This document shows positions 11,435 to 24,190 of a stretch of DNA of 64,000 nucleotides, piece by piece. A program made the translations under genes and the position numbers. Numbering within the stretch: position 1 is the stretch's first letter; every line of letters begins with the position of its first letter. The DNA comes from Rhytidiadelphus loreus (lineage: Eukaryota; Streptophyta; Bryopsida; Hypnales; Hylocomiaceae): assembly GCA_947034895.1 (NCBI GenBank), contig OX344763.1, forward strand, positions 61,523,093-61,587,092. Direction: 5' to 3'. Below the pieces are notes generated by a model. It saw only the letters and a list, made by a program, of their open reading frames with translations, had not been told where the DNA came from and did no database searches.

Positions 11435-11611
11435 ATGTGGAAAAGGTTGGAATTCCTCTTGAATCCAAATATCCAAAAAAATATTCATTTGGTGGTAACA
11501 TTGGATGCCTTGAATGTTAAACTAGAAATTGATGCACGAACCTTGTGCTGTACTTTCATGTCCAAGAAAATTGGACCTCAGGAAATTCACGTAAAGAAAA
11601 ATGTGAAAACA

Positions 11612-12560
11612 TGTGGAAAAGGTTGCAATTCCTCTTGAATCCAAATATCCAAAAAAATATTCATTTGGTGGTAACATTGGATGCCTTGAATGTTAAACTA
11701 GAAATTGATGCACGAACCTTGTGCTGTACTTTCATGTCCAAGAAAATTGGACCTCATGAAATTCACCTAAAGAATAATGTGCAAGCATGTGGTGCAAGTT
11801 GCAATTCTTCTTGCATCCAGTTATCCAAAAAAATATTCATTTGGTGGTAACATTGAATGCCTTGAATGTTAAACTAGAAATTGATCTACGAACCTTGTGC
11901 TGTACTTTCATGTCCAAGAAAATTGGACCTCATGAAATTCACCTAAAGAATAATGTGCAAACATGTGGTGCAAGTTGCAATTCTTCTTGAATCCAAATAT
12001 CCAAGAAAATATTCATTTGGTGGTAACAATGGATGCCTTGAATGTCAAACTAGAAATTGATGCACGAACCTTGTGCTGTACTTTCATGCCTAAGAAAATT
12101 GGACCTCATGAAATTCACCTAGAGAATAATGTGCAAGCATGTGGTGCAAGTTGCAATTCTTCTTGAATCCAAATATCCAAAAAAATATTCATTGGGTGGT
12201 AACATTGAATGCCTTGAATGTTAAACTAGAAATTGATGCACGAACCTTGTGCTGTACTTTCATGTCCAAGAAAATTGGACCTCATGAAATTCACCTAAAG
12301 AATAATGTGCAAGCATGTGGTGCAAGTTGCAATTCTTCTTCAAACCAATTATCCAAAAAAATATTCATTTGGTGGTAACATTGAATGCCTTGAATGTTAA
12401 ACTAGAAAATAATGCACGAACCTTGTGCTGTACTTTCATCTCCAAGAAAATTGGACCTCATGAAATTCAGCTAAAGAATAATGTGCAAGCATGTGGTGCA
12501 AGTTGCAATTCTTCTTCAATCCAATTATCCAAAAAAATATTCATTGGGTGGTAACATTGG
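11612..12560 (+). repeat. Module P, copy 0 (partial)
   Basis: The monomers at 11,787, 11,963, 12,139 and 12,315 match 18,651, 18,827, 19,003 and 19,179 with an offset of 6,864 bp (39 monomers). A private marker, AACAATGG instead of AACATTGG, lies near 12,027 and is shared only with about 18,890 and 30,507. The copies have diverged slightly: 19,188 carries GCATGTTGC where this copy has GCAAGTTGC. The match ends within the monomer at 12,491. Confidence 0.75.
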
Positions 12561-14190
12561 ATGCCTTGAATGTCAAACTAGAAATTGATGCACGAACCTT
12601 GTGCTGTACTTTCATGTCTAAGAAAATTGGACCTCATGAAATTCACCTAGAGAATAATGTGCAAGCATGTGGTGCAAGTTGCAATTCTTCTTGAATCCAA
12701 ATATCCAAAAAAATATTCATTGGGTGGTAACATTGAATGCCTTGAATGTTAAACTAGAAATTGATGCACGAACCTTGTGCTGTACTTTCATGTCCAAGAA
12801 AATTGGACCTCATGAAATTCACCTAAAGAATAATGTGCAAGCATGTGGTGCAAGTTGCAATTCTTCTTGCATCCAGTTATCCAAAAAAATATTCATTTGG
12901 TGGTAACATTGAATGCCTTGAATGTTAAACTAGAAATTGATCTACGAACCTTGTGCTGTACTTTCATGTCCAAGAAAATTGGACCTCATGAAATTCACGT
13001 AAAGAAAAATGTGTAAACATGTGGAAAAGGTTGGAATTCCTCTTGAATCCAAATATCCAAAAAAATATTCATTTGGTGGTAACATTGAATGCCTTGAATG
13101 TTAAACTAGAAATTGATGCACGAACCTTGTGCTGTACTTTCATCTCCAAGAAAATTGGACCTCCTGAAATTCACCTAAAGAATAATGTGCAAGCATGTGG
13201 TGCAAGTTGCAATTCTTCTTCAAACCAATTATCGAAAAAAATATTCATTGGGTGGTAACATTGAATGCCTTGAATGTTAAACTAGAAATTGATGCATGAA
13301 CCTTGTGCTGTACTTTCATGTCCAAGAAAATTGGACCTCATGAAATTCACCTAAAGAATAATGTGCAAGCATGTGGTGCAAGTTGCAATTCTTCTTGCAT
13401 CCAATTATCCAAAAAAATATTCATTTGGTGGTAACATTGAATGCCTTGAATGTTAAACTAGAAAATCATGCACGAACCTTGTGCTGTACTTTCATCTCCA
13501 AGAAAATTGGACCTCATGAAATTCACGTAAAGAAAAATGTGAAAACATGTGGAAAAGGTTGGAATTCCTCTTGAATCCAAATATCCAAAAAAATATTCAT
13601 TTGGTGGTAACATTGGATGCCTTGAATGTTAAACTAGAAATTGATGCACGAACCTTGTGCTGTACTTTCATGTCCAAGAAAATTGGACCTCATGAAATTC
13701 ACCTAGAGAATAATGTGCAAGCATGTGGTGCAAGTTGCAATTCTTCTTCAATCCAATTATCCACAAAAATATTCATTTGGTGGTAACATTGAATGCCTTG
13801 AATGTTGAATTAGAAATTGATCTACGAACCATGTGCTGTCCTTTCATGTCCAAGAAAATTGGACCTCAGGAAATTCACGTAAAGAAAAATGTGAAAACAT
13901 GTGGAAAAGGTTGCAATTCCTCTTGAATCCAAATATCCAAAAAAATATTCATTTGGTGGTAACATTGAATGCCTTGAATGTTAAACTAGAAATTGGTGCA
14001 CGAACCTTGTGCTGTACTTTCATGTCCAAGAAAATTGGACCTCATGAAATTCACCTAAACAATAATGTGCAAGCATGTGGTGCAAGTTGCAATTCTTCTT
14101 CAATCCAAATATCCAAAAAAATATTCATTTGGTTGTAACATTGAATGCCTTGAATGTTAATCTAGAAATTGATCTACGAACCTTGTGCTG
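12561..14190 (+). repeat. Mixed monomers between P copy 0 and Q copy 0
   Basis: About nine monomers of mixed subfamilies have no long partner that I could place. The monomer at 12,667 closely resembles the one at 12,139. One copy near 13,294 has GATGCATGAACC, which removes the usual CpG at monomer positions 103-104, and one near 13,015 has GTGTAAACATG instead of GTGAAAACATG. Both are private point changes. Confidence 0.65.
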
Positions 14191-17100
14191 TATTTTCATG
14201 TCCAAGAAAATTGGACCTCATGAAATTCACCTAAAGAATAATGTGCAAGCATGTGGTGCAAGTTGCAATTCTTCTTGCATCCAGTTATCCAAAAAAATAT
14301 TCATTTGGTGGTAACATTGAATGCCTTGAATGTTAAACTAGAAATTGATCTACGAACCTTGTGCTGTACTTTCATGTCCAAGAAAATTGGACCTCATGAA
14401 ATTCACGTAAAGAAAAATGTGAAAACATGTGGAAAAGGTTAGAATTCCTCTTGAATCCAAATATCCAAAAAAATATTCATTTGGTGGTAACATTGAATGC
14501 CTTGAATGTTAAACTAGAAATTGATGCACGAACCTTGTGCTTTACTTTCATGTCCAAGAAAATTGGACCTCATGAAATTCACCTAAAGAATAATGTGCAA
14601 GCATGTGGTGCAAGTTGCAATTCTTCTTCAAACCAATTATCCAAAAAAATATTCATTTGGTGGTAACATTGAATGCCTTGAATGTTAAACTAGAAAATAA
14701 TGCACGAACCTTGTGCTGTACTTTCATCTCCAAGAAAATTGGACCTCATGAAATTCACCTAAAGAATAATGTGCAAGCATGTGGTGCAAGTTGCAATTCT
14801 TCTTCAATCCAATTATCCAAAAAAATATTCATTTGGTGGTAACATTGAATGCCTTGAATGTTAAACTAGAAAATAATGCACGAACCTTGTGCTGTACTTT
14901 CATCTCCAAGAAAATTGGACCTCATGAAATTCACCTAAAGAATAATGTGCAAGCATGTGGTGCAAGTTGCAATTCTTCTTGCATCCAATTATCCAAAAAA
15001 ATATTCATTTGGTGGTAACATTGAATGCCTTGAATGTCAAACTAGAAATTGGTGCACGAACCTTGTGCTGTATTTCCATGTCCAAGAAAATTGGTCCTCA
15101 TGAAATTCACGTAAAGAAAAATGTGAAAACATGTGGAAAAGGTTGGAATTCCTCTTGCATCCAGTTATCCAAAAAAATATTCATTTGGTGGTAACATTGG
15201 ATGCCTTGTATGTTAAACTAGAAATTGATGCACGAACCTTGTGCTGTACTTTCATGTCCAAGAAAATTGGACCTCATGAAATTCACCTAAAGAATAATCT
15301 GCAAGCATGTGGTGCAAGTTGGAATTCTTCTTGCATCCAGTTATCCAAAAAAATATTCATTTGGTGGTAACATTGGATGCCTTGAATGTCAAACTAGAAA
15401 TTGATGCACGAACCTTGTGCTGTCCTTTCATGTCCAAGAAAATTGGACCTCAGGAAATTCACGTAAAGAAAAATGTGAAAACATGTGGAAAAGGTTGCAA
15501 TTCCTCTTGAATCCAAATATCCAAAAAAATATTCATTGGGTGGTAACATTGGATGCCTTGAATGTTAAACTAGAAATTGATGCACGAACCTTGTGCTGTA
15601 CTTTCATGTCCAAGAAAATTGGACCTCATGAAATTCACCTAAAGAATAATGTGCAAGCATGTGGTGCAAGTTGCAATTCTTCTTCAATCCAATTATCCAA
15701 AAAAATATTCATTTGGTGGTAACATTGAATGCCTTGAATGTTAAACTAGAAAATAATGCACGAACCTTGTGCTGTACTTTCATCTCCAAGAAAATTGGAC
15801 CTCATGAAATGCACGTAAAGAAAAATGTGAAAACATGTGGAAAAGGTTGGAATTCCTCTTCAATCCAAATATCCAAAAAAATATTCATTTGGTGGTAACA
15901 TTGGATGCCTTGTATGTTAAGCTAGAAATTGATGCACGAACCTTGTGCTGTACTTTCATGTCCAAGAAAATTGGACCTCATGAAATTCACCTAAAGAATA
16001 ATGTGCAAGCATGTGGTGCAAGTTGCAATTCTTCTTCAAACCAATTATCCAAAAAAATATTCATTTGGTGGTAACATTGAATGCCTTGAATGTTAAACTA
16101 GAAATTGATGCACGAACCTTGTGCTGTACTTTGATCTCCAAGAAAATTGGACCTCATGAAATTCACCTAAAGAATAATGTGCAAGCATGTGGTGCAAGTT
16201 GCAATTCTTCTTCAAACCAATTATCCAAGAAAATATTCATTGGGTGGTAACATTGAATGCCTTGAATGTTAAACTAGAAATTGATGCACGAACCTTGTGC
16301 TGTACTTTCATGCCCAAGAAAATTGGACCTCATGAAATTCACGTAAAGAATAATGTGCAAACATGTGGTGCAAGTTGCAATTCCTCTTGAATCCAAATAT
16401 CCAAAAAAATATTCATTTGGTGGTAACATTGGATGCCTTGAATGTCAAACTAGAAATTGATGCACGAACCTTGTGCTGTACTTTCATGCCTAAGAAAATT
16501 GGACCTCATGAAATTCACCTAGAGAATAATGTGCAAACATGTGGTGCAAGTTGCAATTCTTCTTGAATCCAAATATCCAACAAAATATTCATTGGGTGGT
16601 AACATTGAATGCCTTGAATGTTAAACTAGAAATTGATGCACGAACCTTGTGCTGTACTTTCATGTCCAAGAAAATTGGACCTCATGAAATTCAACTAGAG
16701 AATAATGTGCAAGCATGTGGTGCAAGTTGCAATTCTTCTTCAATCCAAATATCCAAGAAAATATTCATTTGGTGGTAACATTGAATGCCTTGAATGTTAA
16801 ACTAGAAATTGGTGCACGAACCTTGTGCTGTACTTTCATGTCCAAGAAAATTGGACCTCATGAAATTCACCTAAAGAATAATGTGCAAGCATGTGGTGCA
16901 AGTTGCAATTCTTCTTCAATCCAATTATCCACAAAAATATTCATTTGGTGGTAACATTGAATGCCTTGAATGTTGAACTAGAAATTGATGCACGAACCTT
17001 GTGCTGTACTTTCATGTCCAAGAAAATTGGACCTCATGAAATTCAACTAGAGAATAATGTGCAAGCATGTGGTGCAAGTTGCAATTCTTCTTCAATCCAA

Positions 17101-17340
17101 ATATCCAAGAAAATATTCATTTGGTGGTAACATTGAATGCCTTGAATGTTAAACTAGAAATTGATGCACGAACCTTGTACTGTACTTTCATGTCCAAGAA
17201 AATTGGACCTCATGAAATTCACCTAAAGAATAATGTGCAAGCATGTGGTGCAAGTTGCAATTCTTCTTGCATCCAGTTATCCAAAAAAATATTCATTTGG
17301 TGGTAACATTGAATGCCTTGAATGTTAAACTAGAAATTGG
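14190..17340 (+). repeat. Module Q, copy 0
   Basis: The monomers from 14,251 to 15,307 match those from 19,531 to 20,587 (offset 5,280 bp). After the monomers at 15,835 and 16,011, which copy 1 lacks, the match resumes at 16,187 against 21,115 (offset 4,928 bp). A marker shared by all four Q copies is AATAATCTGCAAGC followed by a GTTGGAATTCTT head, here near 15,293-15,329. The monomer at 16,715 is a hybrid whose first half matches the type at 33,435 and whose second half matches the type at 33,611. Confidence 0.78.
16363..16538 (+). repeat. Monomer subfamily with CATGCCTAAG
   Basis: Representative of copies with CATGCC, and often CTAAG, in place of CATGTCCAAG at monomer positions 123-132. 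They usually have TGTCAAAC at 81-88 and a CACCTAGAG tail. The change breaks the inner stem of the dyad. Copies lie in P and Q modules (11,963, 16,363, 18,827, 21,291, 25,867, 30,443, 33,083) and near 37,131 and 37,659. A related CATGCCCAAG form occurs at 16,187, 21,115, 25,691, 32,907, 58,955 and 63,355. Confidence 0.78.
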
Positions 17341-19438
17341 TGCACGAACCTTGTGCTGTACTTTCATGTCCAAGAAAATTGGACCTCATGAAATTCACCT
17401 AAACAATAATGTGCAAGCATGTGGTGCAAGTTGCAATTCTTCTTCAATCCAATTATCCACAAAAATATTCATTTGGTGGTAACATTGAATGCCTTGAATG
17501 TTGAACTAGAAATTGATGCACGAACCTTGTGCTGTCCTTTCATGTCCAAGAAAATTGGACCTCAGGAAATTCACGTAAAGAAAAATGTGAAAACATGTGG
17601 AAAAGGTTGGAATTCCTCTTGAATCCAAATATCCAAAAAAATATTCATTTGGTGGTAACATTGGATGCCTTGAATGTTAAACTAGAAATTGATGCACGAA
17701 CCTTGTACTGTACTTTCATGTCCAAGAAAATTGGACCTCATGAAATTCACCTAAAGAATAATGTGCAAGCATGTGGTGCAAGTTGCAATTCTTCTTGCAT
17801 CCAGTTATCCAAAAAAATATTCATTTGGTGGTAACATTGAATGCCTTGAATGTTAAACTAGAAATTGGTGCACGAACCTTGTGCTGTACTTTCATGTCCA
17901 AGAAAATTGGACCTCATGAAATTCACCTAAACAATAATGTGCAAGCATGTGGTGCAAGTTGCAATTCTTCTTCAATCCAATTATCCACAAAAATATTCAT
18001 TTGGTGGTAACATTGAATGCCTTGAATATTAAACTAGAAATTGATCTACGAACCTTGTGCTGTACTTTCATGTCCAAGAAAATTGGACCTCAGGAAATTC
18101 ACGTAAAGAAAAATGTGAAAACATGTGGAAAAGGTTGCAATTCCTCTTGAATCCAAATATCCAAAAAAATATTCATTTGGTGGTAACATTGGATGCCTTG
18201 AATGTTAAACTAGAAATTGATGCACGAACCTTGTGCTGTACTTTCATGTCCAAAAAAATTGGACCTCATGAAATTCACCTAAAGAATAATGTGCAAGCAT
18301 GTGGTGCAAGTTGCAATTCTTCTTCAAACCAATTATCCAAAAAAATATTCATTTGGTGGTAACATTGGATGCCTTGAATGTCAAACTAGAAATTGATGCA
18401 CGAACCTTGTGCTGTCCTTTCATGTCCAAGAAAATTGGACCTCAGGAAATTCACGTAAAGAAAAATGTGAAAACATGTGGAAAAGGTTGCAATTCCTCTT
18501 GAATCCAAATATCCAAAAAAATATTCATTGGGTGGTAACATTGGATGCCTTGAATGTTAAACTAGAAATTGATGCACGAACCTTGTGCTGTACTTTCATG
18601 CCCAAGAAAATTGGACCTCATGAAATTCACCTAAAGAATAATGTGCAAGCATGTGGTGCAAGTTGCAATTCTTCTTGCATCCAGTTATCCAAAAAAATAT
18701 TCATTTGGTGGTAACATTGAATGCCTTGAATGTTAAACTAGAAATTGATGCACGAACCTTGTGCTGTACTTTCATGTCCAAGAAAATTGGACCTCATGAA
18801 ATTCACCTAAAGAATAATGTGCAAACATGTGGTGCAAGTTGCAATTCTTCTTGAATCCAAATATCCAAGAAAATATTCATTTGGTGGTAACAATGGATGC
18901 CTTGAATGTCAAACTAGAAATTGATGCACGAACCTTGTGCTGTACTTTCATGCCTAAGAAAATTGGACCTCATGAAATTCACCTAGAGAATAGTGTGCAA
19001 GCATGTGGTGCAAGTTGCAATTCTTCTTGAATCCAAATATCCAAAAAAATATTCATTGGGTGGTAACATTGAATGCCTTGAATGTTAAACTAGAAATTGA
19101 TGCACGAACCTTGTGCTGTACTTTCATGTCCAAGAAAATTGGACCTCATGAAATTCACCTAAAGAATAATGTGCAAGCATGTGGTGCATGTTGCAATTCT
19201 TCTTCAAACCAATTATCCAAAAAAATATTCATTTGGTGGTAACATTGAATGCCTTGAATGTTAAACTAGAAAATAATGCACGAACCTTGTGCTGTACTTT
19301 CATCTCCAAGAAAATTGGACCTCATGAAATTCAGCTAAAGAATAATGTGCAAGCATGTGGTGCAAGTTGCAATTCTTCTTCAATCCAATTATCCAAAAAA
19401 ATATTCATTGGGTGGTAACATTGAATGCCTTGAATGTT
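17340..19438 (+). repeat. Module P, copy 1 (about 12 monomers)
   Basis: This matches 28,956-31,054 at a constant offset of 11,616 bp (66 monomers). Shared rare markers include AATATTAAAC near 18,026 and 29,642, AACAATGG near 18,890 and 30,506, GAGAATAGTGTG near 18,990 and 30,606, and GCATGTTGC near 19,188 and 30,804. The match starts inside the monomer at 17,243. It ends inside the monomer at 19,355, which continues with TTAATCTAG where 30,971 has TTAAACTAG. Confidence 0.83.
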
Positions 19439-22400
19439 AATCTAGAAATTGATCTACGAACCTTGTGCTGTATTTTCATGTCCAAGAAAATTGGACCTCA
19501 TGAAATTCACCTAAAGAATAATGTGCAAGCATGTGGTGCAAGTTGCAATTCTTCTTGCATCCAGTTATCCAAAAAAATATTCATTTGGTGGTAACATTGA
19601 ATGCCTTGAATGTTAAACTAGAAATTGATCTACGAACCTTGTGCTGTACTTTCATGTCCAAGAAAATTGGACCTCATGAAATTCACGTAAAGAAAAATGT
19701 GAAAACATGTGGAAAAGGTTGGAATTCCTCTTGAATCCAAATATCCAAAAAAATATTCATTTGGTGGTAACATTGAATGCCTTGAATGTTAAACTAGAAA
19801 TTGATGCACGAACCTTGTGCTTTACTTTCATGTCCAAGAAAATTGGACCTCATGAAATTCACCTAAAGAATAATGTGCAAGCATGTGGTGCAAGTTGCAA
19901 TTCTTCTTCAAACCAATTATCCAAAAAAATATTCATTTGGTGGTAACATTGAATGCCTTGAATGTTAAACTAGAAAATAATGCACGAACCTTGTGCTGTA
20001 CTTTCATCTCCAAGAAAATTGGACCTCATGAAATTCACCTAAAGAATAATGTGCAAGCATGTGGTGCAAGTTGCAATTCTTCTTCAATCCAATTATCCAA
20101 AAAAATATTCATTTGGTGGTAACATTGAATGCCTTGAATGTTAAACTAGAAAATAATGCACGAACCTTGTGCTGTACTTTCATCTCCAAGAAAATTGGAC
20201 CTCATGAAATTCACCTAAAGAATAATGTGCAAGCATGTGGTGCAAGTTGCAATTCTTCTTGCATCCAATTATCCACAAAAATATTCATTTGGTGGTAACA
20301 TTGAATGCCTTGAATGTCAAACTAGAAATTGGTGCACGAACCTTGTGCTGTATTTCCATGTCCAAGAAAATTGGTCCTCATGAAATTCACGTAAAGAAAA
20401 ATGTGAAAACATGTGGAAAAGGTTGGAATTCCTCTTGCATCCAGTTATCCAAAAAAATATTCATTTGGTGGTAACATTGGATGCCTTGTATGTTAAACTA
20501 GAAATTGATGCACGAACCTTGTGCTGTACTTTCATGTCCAAGAAAATTGGACCTCATGAAATTCACCTAAAGAATAATCTGCAAGCATGTGGTGCAAGTT
20601 GGAATTCTTCTTGCATCCAGTTATCCAAAAAAATATTCATTTGGTGGTAACATTGGATGCCTTGAATGTCAAACTAGAAATTGATGAACGAACCTTGTGC
20701 TGTCCTTTCATGTCCAAGAAAATTGGACCTCATGAAATTCACGTAAAGAAAAATGTGAAAACATGTGGAAAAGGTTGCAATTCCTCTTGAATCCAAATAT
20801 CCAAAAAAATATTCATTGGGTGGTAACATTGGATGCCTTGAATGTTAAACTAGAAATTGATGCACGAACCTTGTGCTCTACTTTCATGTCCAAGAAAATT
20901 GGACCTCATGAAATTCACCTAAAGAATAATGTGCAAGCATGTGGTGCAAGTTGCAATTCTTCTTCAATCCAATTATCCAAAAAAATATTCATTTGGTGGT
21001 AACATTGAATGCCTTGAATGTTAAACTAGAAAATAATGCACGAACCTTGTGCTGTACTTTCATCTCCAAGAAAATTGGACCTCATGAAATTCACCTAAAG
21101 AATAATGTGCAAGCATGTGGTGCAAGTTGCAATTCTTCTTCAAACCAATTATCCAAGAAAATATTCATTGGGTGGTAACATTGAATGCCTTGAATGTTAA
21201 ACTAGAAATTGATGCACGAACCTTGTGCTGTACTTTCATGCCCAAGAAAATTGGACCTCATGAAATTCACCTAAAGAATAATGTGCAAACATGTGGTGCA
21301 AGTTGCAATTCCTCTTGAATCCAAATATCCAAAAAAATATTCATTTGGTGGTAACATTGAATGCCTTGAATGTCAAACTAGAAATTGATGCACGAACCTT
21401 GTGCTGTACTTTCATGCCTAAGAAAATTGGACCTCATGAAATTCACCTAGAGAATAATGTGCAAACATGTGGTGCAAGTTGCAATTCTTCTTGAATCCAA
21501 ATATCAAACAAAATATTCATTGGGTGGTAACATTGAATGCCTTGAATGTTAAACTAGAAATTGATGCACGAACCTTGTGCTGTACTTTCATGTCCAAGAA
21601 AATTGGACCTCATGAAATTCAACTAGAGAATAATGTGCAAGCATGTGGTGCAAGTTGCAATTCTTCTTCAATCCAAATATCCAAGAAAATATTCATTTGG
21701 TGGTAACATTGAATGCCTTGAATGTTAAACTAGAAATTGATGCACGAACCTTGTACTGTACTTTCATGTCCAAGAAAATTGGACCTCATGAAATTCACCT
21801 AAAGAATAATGTGCAAGCATGTGGTGCAAGTTGCAATTCTTCTTGCATCCAGTTATCCAAAAAAATATTCATTTGGTGGTAACATTGAATGCCTTGAATG
21901 TTAAACTAGAAATTGGTGCACGAACCTTGTGCTGTACTTTCATGTCCAAGAAAATTGGACCTCATGAAATTCACCTAAAGAATAATGTGCAAGCATGTGG
22001 TGCAAGTTGCAATTCTTCTTCAATCCAATTATCCACAAAAATATTCATTTGGTGGTAACATTGAATGCCTTGAATGTTGAACTAGAAATTGATGCACGAA
22101 CCTTGTGCTGTACTTTCATGTCCAAGAAAATTGGACCTCAGGAAATTCACGTAAAGAAAAATGTGAAAACATGTGGAAAAGGTTGGAATTCCTCTTGAAT
22201 CCAAATATCCAAAAAAATATTCATTTGGTGGTAACATTGGATGCCTTGAATGTTAAACTAGAAATTGATGCACGAACCTTGTACTGTACTTTCATGTCCA
22301 AGAAAATTGGACCTCATGAAATTCACCTAAAGAATAATGTGCAAGCATGTGGTGCAAGTTGCAATTCTTCTTGCATCCAGTTATCCAAAAAAATATTCAT

Positions 22401-22830
22401 TTGGTGGTAACATTGAATGCCTTGAATGTTAAACTAGAAATTGGTGCACGAACCTTGTGCTGTACTTTCATGTCCAAGAAAATTGGACCTCATGAAATTC
22501 ACCTAAACAATAATGTGCAAGCATGTGGTGCAAGTTGCAATTCTTCTTCAATCCAATTATCCACAAAAATATTCATTTGGTGGTAACATTGAATGCCTTG
22601 AATGTTGAACTAGAAATTGATGCACGAACCTTGTGCTGTCCTTTCATGTCCAAGAAAATGGGACCTCAGGAAATTCACGTAAAGAAAAATGTGAAAACAT
22701 GTGGAAAAGGTTGCAATTCCTCTTGAATCCAAATATCCAAAAAAATATTCATTTGGTGGTAACATTGGATGCCTTGAGTGTTAAACTAGAAATTGATGCA
22801 CGAACCTTGTGCTGTACTTTCATGTCTAAG
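19438..22830 (+). repeat. Module Q, copy 1 (about 19 monomers)
   Basis: This matches 24,014-27,406 at an offset of 4,576 bp (26 monomers) with very few differences. Shared unusual bases are GATGAACG near 20,685 and 25,261, TGCTCTACTTTC near 20,876 and 25,452, ATCAAACAAAAT near 21,503 and 26,079, AAAATGGGACC near 22,657 and 27,233, and CTTGAGTGTT near 22,774 and 27,350. The right end is a hybrid monomer, described separately. Confidence 0.85.
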
Positions 22831-22874
22831 AAAATTGGACCTCATGAAATTCACCTAGAGAATAATGTGCAAGC
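22699..22874 (+). repeat. Hybrid monomer at the right end of Q copy 1
   Basis: The left part matches the monomer at 27,275: GGAAAAGG head, CTTGAGTGTT, GATGCACG. The right part matches the next monomer of that copy, at 27,451: CATGTCTAAG and tail CACCTAGAGAATAAT. The switch lies between 22,800, the last base of GATGCA, and 22,827, the T of GTCTAAG. The result is as if the equivalent of one whole monomer had been removed by unequal recombination between neighbours. The reverse order of events, with a hybrid ancestor resolved later, cannot be excluded. Confidence 0.82.
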
Positions 22875-24190
22875 ATGTGGTGCAAGTTGCAATTCTTCTT
22901 GAATCCAAATATCCAAAAAAATATTCATTGGGTGGTAACATTGAATGCCTTGAATGTTAAACTAGAAATTGATGCACGAACCTTGTGCTGTACTTTCATG
23001 TCTAAGAAAATTGGACCTCATGAAATTCACCTAAAGAATAATGTGCAAGCATGTGGTGCATGTTGCAATTCTTCTTCAAACCAATTATCCAAAAAAATAT
23101 TCATTTGGTGGTAACATTGAATGCCTTGAATGTTAAACTAGAAAATAATGCACGAACCTTGTGCTGTACTTTCATCTCCAAGAAAATTGGACCTCATGAA
23201 ATTCAGCTAAAGAATAATGTGCAAGCATGTGGTGCAAGTTGCAATTCTTCTTCAATCCAATTATCCAAAAAAATATTCATTGGGTGGTAACATTGAATGC
23301 CTTGAATGTTAAACTAGAAATTGATCTACGAACCTTGTGCTGTACTTTCATGTCCAAGAAAATTGGACCTCATGAAATTCACGTAAAGAAAAATGTGAAA
23401 ACATGTGGAAAAGGTTGGAATTCCTCTTGAATCCAAATATCCAAAAAAATATTCATTTGGTGGTAACATTGAATGCCTTGAATGTTAAACTAGAAATTGA
23501 TGCACGAACCTTGTGCTTTACTTTCATGTCCAAGAAAATTGGACCTCATGAAATTCACCTAAAGAATAATGTGCAAGCATGTGGTGCAAGTTGCAATTCT
23601 TCTTCAAACCAATTATCCAAAAAAATATTCATTTGGTGGTAACATTGAATGCCTTGAATGTTAAACTAGAAAATAATGCACGAACCTTGTGCTGTACTTT
23701 CATCTCCAAGAAAATTGGACCTCATGAAATTCAGCTAAAGAATAATGTGCAAGCATGTGGTGCAAGTTGCAATTCTTCTTCAATCCAATTATCCAAAAAA
23801 ATATTCATTGGGTGGTAACATTGAATGCCTTGAATGTTAATCTAGAAATTGATCTACGAACCTTGTGCTGTATTTTCATGTCCAAGAAAATTGGACCTCA
23901 TGAAATTCACCTAAAGAATAATGTGCAAGCATGTGGTGCAAGTTGCAATTCTTCTTCAATCCAATTATCCAAAAAAATATTCATTGGGTGGTAACATTGA
24001 ATGCCTTGAATGTTAATCTAGAAATTGATCTACGAACCTTGTGCTGTATTTTCATGTCCAAGAAAATTGGACCTCATGAAATTCACCTAAAGAATAATGT
24101 GCAAGCATGTGGTGCAAGTTGCAATTCTTCTTGCATCCAGTTATCCAAAAAAATATTCATTTGGTGGTAACATTGAATGCCTTGAATGTT
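22875..24190 (+). repeat. Module P, copy 2 (tail fragment plus local expansion)
   Basis: The monomers at 22,875 and 23,051 match 19,003 and 19,179. The monomers at 23,051, 23,227 and 23,403 match 31,147, 31,323 and 31,499 (offset 8,096 bp). The 880 bp from 23,579 to 24,458 have no equivalent between 31,499 and 31,675 in the later copy. Within that stretch the monomer at 23,755 is repeated as the one at 23,931, both with TTAATCTAG and ATTCATTGGG, so single-monomer duplication contributed. The AACAATGG marker of the other P copies is absent because that part of the module is missing. Confidence 0.75.

Larger units (their letters stand above)
2989..11611 (+). repeat. Mixed-monomer zone with short local duplications only
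   Basis: About 49 monomers drawn from all subfamilies are shuffled here without the multi-kilobase duplications seen to the right. Local structure includes two similar neighbours at 5,277 and 5,453, and the pair 5,453/5,629 recurring at 6,861/7,037 (offset 1,408 bp, 8 monomers). Monomers with AACCAATTATCC in positions 30-41 cluster between 7,917 and 9,036, and monomers with GTCCTTTC in place of GTACTTTC cluster between 8,973 and 10,028. Both 175-bp monomers of the window fall in or beside this zone. The lack of long duplications may mean this part was homogenised less recently than the right side. That is inference from reading by eye. Confidence 0.7.
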
